In this document: positions 14,148 to 19,752 of the stretch, in pieces
How the letters are laid out: the number at the start of each line of letters is the position of its first letter
Numbering within the stretch: position 1 is the first letter of the stretch
From: Coriobacteriaceae bacterium
Lineage (GTDB): Bacteria; Actinomycetota; Coriobacteriia; Coriobacteriales; Eggerthellaceae
Direction: 5' to 3'
Length of the DNA: 19,752 nucleotides
Assembly: GCA_015062635.1 (NCBI GenBank)
Contig: SUUF01000009.1
Location: forward strand, 1 to 19,752
Notes under the pieces: model-generated
What the model saw: only the letters and a program-made list of their open reading frames with translations
Told to the model about the DNA's origin: nothing
The model's database searches: none
Made by a program: the position numbers and the translations under genes

Positions 14148-14498
14148 CTAGTCGAAGGCGAATTCGGTGTACGAGCCGTAATCGAGCGCGGCATCAAGCG
14201 CCTCGGCGACACGCAGGGCCGCGGTTCGCGTGGAATCGTCTTGGGCCCCGCGTGCGAAATCCCGGGCGATGTCAGCGGCGAGGGCGGCATATCGGGTGTC
14301 GATGAGCTGCTCGGCCGTGCGTCCGGCCGAATCGAAGGAAAACGAGTCTTCGAATGCCTTCATCAAAGGCTGGATGGCTGTCTGTTCCGACCGGGTGAAC
14401 GGGAAGAACAGCAGGTCATCGGCATCGGCGTCGCCCGCCATCTGCCCGACCATGCCCGCGCGGTTTCGCGGGACTATCAAATACCCCACATGCTCCAT
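14148..14498 (-). CDS. Unrecognised 116-residue cytoplasmic protein
   Basis: I do not recognise this family. The protein starts MEHVGYLIVPRNRAG and continues with an acidic DADADDLLFFPF. Two Ala-rich helices follow (about 60-108, containing DTRYAALAADIARDF and TAALRVAEALDAALD), and the end is YTEFAFD. It has no Cys, no signal peptide and no membrane segment. The start at 14498 is chosen because a TACAAT -10 box lies 6 nt upstream, which fits a leaderless mRNA beginning at the ATG. An in-frame ATG further upstream overlaps that promoter. Third-position G/C use is high, as in neighbours. It is convergent with the 65-residue gene and divergent from the coiled-coil gene. A regulatory role is possible given its operator-bearing promoter, but this is a guess. 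Confidence 0.6.
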   Translation of the reverse strand: MEHVGYLIVPRNRAGMVGQMAGDADADDLLFFPFTRSEQTAIQPLMKAFEDSFSFDSAGRTAEQLIDTRYAALAADIARDFARGAQDDSTRTAALRVAEALDAALDYGSYTEFAFD

Positions 14499-14504
14499 GG
14501 CCCT

Positions 14505-14534
14505 ATTGTACGGCATCGGGTGCGGATGCCGTAC
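14505..14534 (-). promoter_or_regulatory. Leaderless promoter carrying a 10-bp inverted repeat
   Basis: On the minus strand TACAAT (14510-14505) lies 6 nt before the ATG at 14498. The repeat GTACGGCATC (14508-14517) - 7 nt - GATGCCGTAC (14525-14534) is perfect and its inner arm runs into the -10 box. A dimeric repressor bound there would block the promoter. The -35 region is not recognisable, which suits a regulated or activator-dependent promoter. Confidence 0.6.
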
Positions 14535-14665
14535 GCGGCCCATGGGGCCCGGGCGCTAGGTATTGTGTGCCGTTTGGCGCTGCACCCCAGATAAACCGGG
14601 TATCCCGCGATTCTCTTTGCGGTAATATGTGAGGGCTAAACCGCAGCTCAATCGAAGGACCGCTC

Positions 14666-15652
14666 ATGCCTGATGACGAACTGAAGAAACTCAAACGCAC
14701 CGATTTGCTTGAGCGGTTGCTGGAGCTCATGCGCGAAAACGAGCAGCTCAAGTCGGAGCTCTCCAAAGCGCGTTCAGAGTTGGACGATCGCAAGCTCGAC
14801 GTGAACGAAGCCGGTTCGATCGCCGAAGCATCCATGAAGCTGAACAGCGTGTTCGAGGCCGCGCAAGCTGCCGCCGACCAGTATCTCGATAACATCGAGC
14901 GGCTGTACAAGGGCCGCGGTGAACTCGTGCGCGAGGCGCAATCGAAGGCGCAGGCGCTGGTGGCGCAGGCGAAGCTCGATGCGCAAGACCAGATGGAGCA
15001 GGTGCGCATCGATGCGAATGCCGATGCCGAGCAGATTCGGGCGGCAGCGCGTGTCGCAGCCGACCAGGCGCGTGAGCAGGCGCGGAAGTCCCGTGAAGAG
15101 GCCGATGCGGCCAGGCGCGCCGTCATCCGCGCGCAGGAGGAGGCCACGGCCATCGTCGAGCAGGCGCAGACCGAGGCGTTGACCCTGGTCGAGCAGGCTA
15201 AAGCCGAAGCCGCCGAACAGGCGCGCACGCTGAAGGCCGACGCCGAGCGTGAGGCCGAGGCCATTTTGGCCGACGCCCGCCTGAAGGCGCAGCTGCGCAT
15301 GGACGAGGCCGAGCGCGTGTCGCGCAATTTCGAGATGGCCACGAAGATGAAGTGCGACAACACGATGCGCCGCGCGATGGACGAAGCGCATACCTATGGC
15401 AACACGATGCGCATGGCGTTCCATGCGTTGGGGCTCACGCCCGAGATGGTTCCGGCTCTGGAAGAGGCGGTCGAGAACGACGAGACGGTGCCGGCCGAGA
15501 AGCCGGCCGATGTCGTGACGCAGCTCGATGAGGCCGTGAGCAATGCCCGCGCGGCGGTGGCCGCGGCCATTTCGAACGCGAAGACGACCCCGGGCACCCT
15601 CGACGAAGAGACCGCCGCCGTGATGTATCCGAATTCCGCCGAGCAGCTGTAA
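14666..15652 (+). CDS. Long coiled-coil protein, DivIVA-like in style
   Basis: This 328-residue protein is almost entirely helical and charged. Residues 1-42 (ELKKLKRTDLLERLLELMRE) form a first coil. Residues 50-82 (AGSIAEASMKLNSVFEAAQ, then ADQYLDNIE) form a block that I associate, from memory only, with uncharacterised coiled-coil proteins of Firmicutes and Actinobacteria. Residues 88-225 are a long Ala/Glu/Gln/Arg coil resembling DivIVA or ATP-synthase-b stalks. The C-terminal 100 residues are less regular and acidic. It has no membrane segment, so it is a likely cytoplasmic or membrane-associated scaffold. GAAGGA lies 6 nt before ATG 14666. The large membrane protein begins 195 nt downstream on the same strand, beyond a strong hairpin, so the two may act together though possibly with separate promoters. 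Confidence 0.8.
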   Translation: MPDDELKKLKRTDLLERLLELMRENEQLKSELSKARSELDDRKLDVNEAGSIAEASMKLNSVFEAAQAAADQYLDNIERLYKGRGELVREAQSKAQALVAQAKLDAQDQMEQVRIDANADAEQIRAAARVAADQAREQARKSREEADAARRAVIRAQEEATAIVEQAQTEALTLVEQAKAEAAEQARTLKADAEREAEAILADARLKAQLRMDEAERVSRNFEMATKMKCDNTMRRAMDEAHTYGNTMRMAFHALGLTPEMVPALEEAVENDETVPAEKPADVVTQLDEAVSNARAAVAAAISNAKTTPGTLDEETAAVMYPNSAEQL

Positions 15653-15675
15653 CCTCTGCTGCCCGTTGGGGCATC

Positions 15676-15723
15676 CCAGCGGGGTCAGGCCACAATGCAT
15701 GGCATTTGGCCTGACCCCGCTGG
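15676..15723 (+). terminator. Long perfect hairpin after the coiled-coil gene
   Basis: CCAGCGGGGTCAGGCCA at 15676-15692 pairs perfectly over 17 bp with 15707-15723. The 14-nt loop itself contains AATGC/GCATT. It lies 23 nt after the stop codon and is followed by CGTATTTATT rather than a clean U-tract. It probably ends or attenuates the upstream transcript; a dispersed palindromic repeat is an alternative. Confidence 0.55.
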
Positions 15724-15794
15724 CGTATTTATTCGGGAAGGCCGGGAATATCGTGAACCGATGGGTTGGGGCTGGGATATGCCCTCTCTTGCCG

Positions 15795-15800
15795 TATAAT
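15795..15800 (+). promoter_or_regulatory. -10 box upstream of the giant membrane protein gene
   Basis: A perfect TATAAT at 15795-15800 would start transcription near 15807, about 40 nt before the ATG at 15848. No good -35 is visible at 16-18 nt. Together with the upstream hairpin it suggests an independent promoter. Confidence 0.45.
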
Positions 15801-15847
15801 ACTTTTCCAAATGCGCAAGCGACGATACCCCCTAGGAAGGGCTTGAT

Positions 15848-18800
15848 ATGGCTGAATTAATGGACGATGTGACATACTTGTCGCAGGAGGTCGGACCGCG
15901 TCCCGCCGGCACCGAGGAAGAGCAGCAGGCAGCGCTGTATATCGCTGACAAAGTGCATCAGCGCACCGGTTTCCACGCCGAGATCGAGGACATCAACTGC
16001 ATGGCGAATGCAGACCTTGTCGACCTCATCTATCTGGCGGCTGCTTTCATCTTCCTGCTCATGGCGTTTTTCCTCCCGGTCACGAGCATCGTTGCATTCC
16101 TGCTCTCGTTTGTGTGCGCTGTTCTTTACGGCATCGAGGTCATTGCGAAGCGGCCGATCATCGGGCGCTTGCTCACGCGCGACATCAGCCAGAATGTCGT
16201 GGTGAAATACAAGCCGGCGATGGAAAGCCAGCATGGTGGCGCGCCGCGCAAGATTGTGGTGGTTACCAACTACGACAGTGGCCGCGTTCGTCGCGAAGCC
16301 GGTTCGCGCTTCTCGGGTATCTACGCATTCGTGATGAAGGCCGCAGCGGTATCGGTGCTCGTATCGCCCATCCTCATCCTGGTGCGCAACATCGTGCTTG
16401 CCGGAAGCCTCGGCGTGGTAAGCGCCATCCTGTCGCTCCTATGCGTCGTCGCGCTCGTATTCCTGGCCATCCCGATGGTCATCATCGGCCTGCGCCGTTT
16501 TTCCGATTTCAACGAAGGCGCCAACAACAATGCGGCAAGCGTTGCCGTGATGCTCGAGGTGCTTCGCCGCATCGATGGAACGGCTGCTCCTGAAAATGCA
16601 CCCCATGCGCGCGTGGTTCACGATGGGGAACCCGCGGCGGCGGACAATGCCCCCGTGGTGCACGGCGAGAGCGCGGCACGCGCTGCCGGCGTCGTTCCCC
16701 ATGGCGTCGACCTTTCGTATGCCGACGACGTGGTGGAAACCGCTCCGGATGCCGCTCCTGCTGCACCCGCTCCGGCGTACGAGAACGATTTCGCGGAAGA
16801 GCCCGCTGGTGTTGCAGAAGAGCCTGTCTCATCTGCTGCCGAACCCGAAGACGATTCCGCGGCAAGCCGTTTGCGTTCCGCGAAGGCCGCCATCGCGGCC
16901 CTTACCGGCGAGGCGGTGAACGAGGATATCTTCCTCGACTTCGATGACGAGCCGGCCCCCGTTGCGGCTGCGGAAGAGGAAGAGGCGGTTGCCGAGACCC
17001 CGGCCGATGCGCCCGAGGCCGAGCCTGAGGCGGCACAGCCCACTGCGGAAGAGGCTGTCGCTCCCGCCACCGCCGCAGAAGCTGTTGCCGGTGCTGCTGC
17101 AGCTGCTACAACTGCTGCCGTAGCTGCCGGCGCTGCCGCCCAGCAGCATTCGGCGCCCGATTGGTATGTGGCCGCCCTGGCGAAGGCGAACCGTCCCGCC
17201 GAGGTTCCCGCAAAGCGGTCCAAGTATGCCGATGCGCTCGACTCGGCTGTGAAGGAGAGCTCGACCCATTTCCAGCAGGCGAATTCGCTGGTCGATGAGG
17301 AAACCGAAATGCGCTTGCGCCAGATGCGCGAGAGCTTTGCCCCGCCGGCGCCCGAGCCCGAGCCCGTCGCCGAGCCGGAACCGGTTGCCGTCGAAGAGCC
17401 CGCACCTGCACCTGCGCCCGAACCGGAGCCCCAGCCTGAGCCTGAGCCCCAGCCGTCTTCCACGGCGTCGTTCCCGCCGGTGGGAACGCAGGGCGAGGTC
17501 GTTGCGTTCGAGCCGGAATTCGACCTTGGCGACGAGGGCGAGGAACCGGTTGCCGAGGAGCCGGCCCCCGCTGTGCAGCCTGCGCCCGAGCCCGAGGCCG
17601 TTGTCGAGCCCGAGCCCGAACCCGAGCCCGTTGTCGAATCTGAGCCCGAGCCGGAGCCGGCTCCCGTGTCCGAGCCCGAGCAAGCCGCTGAGCCCGCACC
17701 CCAGGCGGACGAATTCGACGACGTCATCGATATCCTCGACGAGGATATCGAGATCCTCGATGCCGAGCTGGTCGAGATCATCGGCGACGGCGAATATGCC
17801 GAGGATGAATATGCAGACTACGACGACTTCGAGGAGCCGCAGCCGGCTGATGCTCCTGCCTATGACGATTACGAAGAAGGCTCCGAGGAAGACGAGCCCG
17901 AAGGGGAAGAAGAGGGCATCGGCGCCCGCGTGAGCGGATTCTTCTCCCGTATCCGCGATGCCATCATCCCGCCGGCCGACGAAGATGACGGCGTGGAATA
18001 CGAAGGGTATTCCGGTGGCGCCCCCGACGAGTATGACGAAGGACCGGTCGAGCCCGCCGAGGGCGAATCCGCCGAGCCCACTGCAACTGCCGCCGCGCCT
18101 GCGGTCGAGGAAGCATATGACGACGAGCCCTCGCGCTTCGCCGATTTGCGCGATCGCGTTTCGGGTGCGTTCTCGCGTTTCACGAACCGAATCGCGCCGG
18201 AACCCGATTATGAAGAGCAGGATTACAGCTACGACGAGGAAGAAGCATACGACGGGTATGCTGAGCCGGCGGCTGAGACTCCGTTCGAAGAGCCTGAGTT
18301 TGGCGTTGCCGGCGATGTGGCGGAAGAGATGCCGCTGCCGGTCGACGATGCCGAGGATGAGTTTGCGGCCTATGATGCCCGCGAGTCGGTGATCGTGGAA
18401 GAGCCGGTCGCGGGGCTCGACTACGAAGAGGACTACTCGGGCTTTGACGTGGTCGTCCCCGCCGATGTTGATGGCGAGCCGGAAGTCGCGCCGGTGCCGG
18501 TGATGCCGGAATCGCAAGAGCAGACGATGTTCATCGATGACCCGATGGATTTCGACGAGCCGGCTGGATTCGATGAATTCGAGCCCGTACCTGCGCCGGA
18601 GCCGGAGCCTGAGCCGGAACCTGAGCCGGAGCCTGCACCGGAACCCGAACCCGAGCCGGAGCCTGAGCCGGAGCCTGAGCCGGAACCTGAACCTGAACCC
18701 GAGTTCGTGTCTGAGCCCGAGCCCGAACCTGAGGCGGAGCCCGTGCCGGCGTTCGTTCCCGAGCCCGAACCGGAGCCCGAACCGGCGGATGAGTACGGCT

Positions 18801-19752
18801 TCGAGCCCGAAGGCCGCATTGAAGAATCCGCCGTCGACGAAGACGAGGATTTTGAAGACGAGTGGGAAGAGGAGCCTGAGCGCGAGGGCTTCATGGCTCG
18901 CGTTTCCGGGTTCTGGAATCGCCTGTTCAACCGCGATGACGAGGTGGAATACGAGGACGAGCCGGCTGATTATGCCTTCGAGGACGAAGAGGAGCCCGAA
19001 CCCGAACCCGAGCCGGAGCCCGAACCCGCACCGGCCGTACGTGCGGCGGTTGCGCCGTCATTTGCCGGTGAACTGGTATATCAGACCGCGTACGCTCCTG
19101 CGCGCGCCCATATGACGTCGGTTAACGCATCGTACGATGCCGCTGCGGCCGAGGAAGAGCCGGAAGCTACGCCCGTGCCGGTTATCGAGGAAGAGCTGGT
19201 AGTCGCCTATGAACCCGAGCCTGTGGTTGCGCTCGAACCCGAGCCCGAGCCGGAACCGGAGCCGGAGCCGGAGCCCGAACCGGAACCGGAGCCGGAGCCT
19301 GCACCGGAACCCGAGCCCGAACCCGAACCTGCGTATGTAGCGCTTGATGCCGATAAGACGGTTCCGCTTGCCTTTGTCACGGAAGTCGAAGATGACCTGA
19401 TCGACGAGGACCCGACCAACCAGCAGGTTGTCGTGGCCCCGGGCGATGACGGCGAGTACGAGCCCCCCGTGGCCGTGGCCGCCCCGGCGCCCGCCGAGGC
19501 CCCCGCGCGCCCGGCCAACCCCCGCGCCGCCCGCGCCGGCCGCTTCGAGTCCACGGTGTCGGCCTGGGAGGAGCCGGCGGTCCCGGCGCCCGCCCCGGTC
19601 GAGGAGGACCCGACCAACCAGCAGGTTGTCGTGGCCCCGGGCGATGACGGCGAGTACGAGCCCCCCGTGGCCGTGGCCGCCCCGGCGCCCGCCGAGGCCC
19701 CCGCGCGCCCGGCCAACCCCCGCGCCGCCCGCGCCGGCCGCTTCGAGTCCAC
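15848..19752 (+). CDS. Giant membrane protein: degenerate M28 peptidase-like domain with acidic Pro/Glu-rich repeat tail (3' partial)
   Basis: The frame is open from ATG 15848 (AGGAAGGG 6 nt upstream) to the window edge, 1,301 full codons with no stop. Residues 9-45 (EVGPRPAGTEEE, then AALYIADKV) match the opening of M28 aminopeptidases. Residues 59-100 form a membrane hairpin. Residues 116-146 (NVVVKYKP; KIVVVTNYDSGR) and 224-239 (GANNNAASVAVMLEVL) match the H-x-D and GA-D-NA metal-binding blocks, but with N141 for His and N227 for Asp. Residues 158-214 are further membrane helices. Lys/Arg-rich loops put the N-terminus, middle loop and tail in the cytoplasm. From about 245 on the protein is acidic, with (Glu-Pro)n runs, three RVSG helices (from 694, 770 and 1018) and a 66-residue tandem repeat from 1187. 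It is probably not a working peptidase; the rest of the domain may lie beyond the window. Confidence 0.8.
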   Translation, partial: MAELMDDVTYLSQEVGPRPAGTEEEQQAALYIADKVHQRTGFHAEIEDINCMANADLVDLIYLAAAFIFLLMAFFLPVTSIVAFLLSFVCAVLYGIEVIAKRPIIGRLLTRDISQNVVVKYKPAMESQHGGAPRKIVVVTNYDSGRVRREAGSRFSGIYAFVMKAAAVSVLVSPILILVRNIVLAGSLGVVSAILSLLCVVALVFLAIPMVIIGLRRFSDFNEGANNNAASVAVMLEVLRRIDGTAAPENAPHARVVHDGEPAAADNAPVVHGESAARAAGVVPHGVDLSYADDVVETAPDAAPAAPAPAYENDFAEEPAGVAEEPVSSAAEPEDDSAASRLRSAKAAIAALTGEAVNEDIFLDFDDEPAPVAAAEEEEAVAETPADAPEAEPEAAQPTAEEAVAPATAAEAVAGAAAAATTAAVAAGAAAQQHSAPDWYVAALAKANRPAEVPAKRSKYADALDSAVKESSTHFQQANSLVDEETEMRLRQMRESFAPPAPEPEPVAEPEPVAVEEPAPAPAPEPEPQPEPEPQPSSTASFPPVGTQGEVVAFEPEFDLGDEGEEPVAEEPAPAVQPAPEPEAVVEPEPEPEPVVESEPEPEPAPVSEPEQAAEPAPQADEFDDVIDILDEDIEILDAELVEIIGDGEYAEDEYADYDDFEEPQPADAPAYDDYEEGSEEDEPEGEEEGIGARVSGFFSRIRDAIIPPADEDDGVEYEGYSGGAPDEYDEGPVEPAEGESAEPTATAAAPAVEEAYDDEPSRFADLRDRVSGAFSRFTNRIAPEPDYEEQDYSYDEEEAYDGYAEPAAETPFEEPEFGVAGDVAEEMPLPVDDAEDEFAAYDARESVIVEEPVAGLDYEEDYSGFDVVVPADVDGEPEVAPVPVMPESQEQTMFIDDPMDFDEPAGFDEFEPVPAPEPEPEPEPEPEPAPEPEPEPEPEPEPEPEPEPEPEFVSEPEPEPEAEPVPAFVPEPEPEPEPADEYGFEPEGRIEESAVDEDEDFEDEWEEEPEREGFMARVSGFWNRLFNRDDEVEYEDEPADYAFEDEEEPEPEPEPEPEPAPAVRAAVAPSFAGELVYQTAYAPARAHMTSVNASYDAAAAEEEPEATPVPVIEEELVVAYEPEPVVALEPEPEPEPEPEPEPEPEPEPEPAPEPEPEPEPAYVALDADKTVPLAFVTEVEDDLIDEDPTNQQVVVAPGDDGEYEPPVAVAAPAPAEAPARPANPRAARAGRFESTVSAWEEPAVPAPAPVEEDPTNQQVVVAPGDDGEYEPPVAVAAPAPAEAPARPANPRAARAGRFES
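18596..18787 (+). repeat. (Glu-Pro)n coding run
   Basis: About 60 codons are dominated by alternating Glu and Pro, using a mix of GAG/GAA with CCG/CCC/CCT. The protein pattern is regular while the DNA is not a perfect simple repeat. Such runs form stiff, extended, negatively charged rods. Similar shorter runs lie at 17345-17460 and 17580-17700. Confidence 0.85.
19231..19335 (+). repeat. Second long (Glu-Pro)n coding run
   Basis: Roughly 35 codons of near-perfect Glu-Pro alternation immediately precede the 66-residue tandem repeats. Mixed synonymous codons indicate selection or age at protein level rather than very recent slippage. Confidence 0.85.
19406..19752 (+). repeat. 198-bp in-frame tandem repeat (66 residues per unit), cut by the window edge
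   Basis: Unit 1 spans 19406-19603. Unit 2 begins at 19604 and is identical over all 149 nt visible, to 19752. Each unit reads EDPTNQQVVVAPGDDGEYEP, an Ala/Pro hinge, a basic segment ANPRAARAGRFESTVSAWEE, and a second Ala/Pro hinge. It keeps the reading frame of the giant gene. Third codon positions are almost all G or C, unlike the mixed codons of the preceding tail. More copies may follow outside the window. Confidence 0.95.

Noticed and set aside
16618..18930. Long minus-strand frames encoding Ser/Gly-rich or His/Arg-rich proteins opposite the giant gene
   Set aside because: They are mirror images of Glu-Pro codons (Glu/Pro reads as Gly/Ser on the other strand), lack ribosome sites, and the plus frame has clear domains.
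18596..19335. CRISPR-like or satellite DNA
   Set aside because: Repetition is at the Glu-Pro codon level with mixed synonymous codons and no regular spacer-repeat spacing.
19207..19752. Minus-strand repeat protein beginning MDSKRPARAARGLAG at the window edge
   Set aside because: It is the complement of the in-frame 66-residue repeats; the frame only looks open because the repeat is extremely GC-rich.

Overview
The window is GC-rich bacterial DNA with compact genes, good Shine-Dalgarno sites and strong G/C third-position bias. Gene content (a Phd/YefM antitoxin, a TlyA-type rRNA methyltransferase, a GH77 fusion enzyme, a DUF2974 lipase-like protein, a COG2509-type flavoprotein) fits an Actinomycetota gut anaerobe, most likely class Coriobacteriia (Eggerthellaceae or a relative). 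That placement is an inference from composition and protein style, not a database result. I saw no tRNA, rRNA, CRISPR array, insertion sequence or phage gene.

Layout. 42-1568 (-): secreted polysaccharide deacetylase with an acidic Pro/Glu-rich linker and a Big_2 domain. 1995-2582 (+): an antitoxin behind a 30-bp palindromic operator, followed by a RelE/ParE-like toxin gene broken by two in-frame stops. 2658-4043 (-): FAD-dependent dehydrogenase, divergent from a cyclase-family hydrolase at 4191-4868 (+). 4905-9525 (-): a likely transcription unit malQ - tlyA - DUF2974 hydrolase. The malQ product carries a carbohydrate-binding-like N-terminus and what looks like a decayed piece of a GH13 amylase in front of an intact GH77 domain. 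9908-10939 (+): GAPDH with an unusual coenzyme pocket and a clear terminator. 11114-12013 (+): EamA transporter, converging on an OLD-like ATPase-TOPRIM protein at 12010-13293 (-). 13294-13896 is non-coding and holds a large inverted repeat. Two small unrecognised genes follow at 13897-14094 (+) and 14148-14498 (-). The second appears to be transcribed leaderless from a promoter that contains a 10-bp inverted repeat.

The right end is the most unusual part. A 328-residue coiled-coil protein (14666-15652) precedes a very large reading frame that opens at 15848 and is still open at the window edge (over 1,300 codons). Its first 244 residues look like an M28-type peptidase half-domain interrupted by membrane segments, with a His and an Asp metal-ligand position both replaced by Asn. 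It then runs into about 1,050 residues of acidic, Pro/Glu-rich sequence. That tail is punctuated by three copies of a basic amphipathic RVSG motif and ends in a 66-residue tandem repeat that is identical at DNA level and has a different codon style. This coiled-coil plus membrane-tail pair is the best candidate here for an undescribed system, plausibly an envelope-associated scaffold. That function is inference only.
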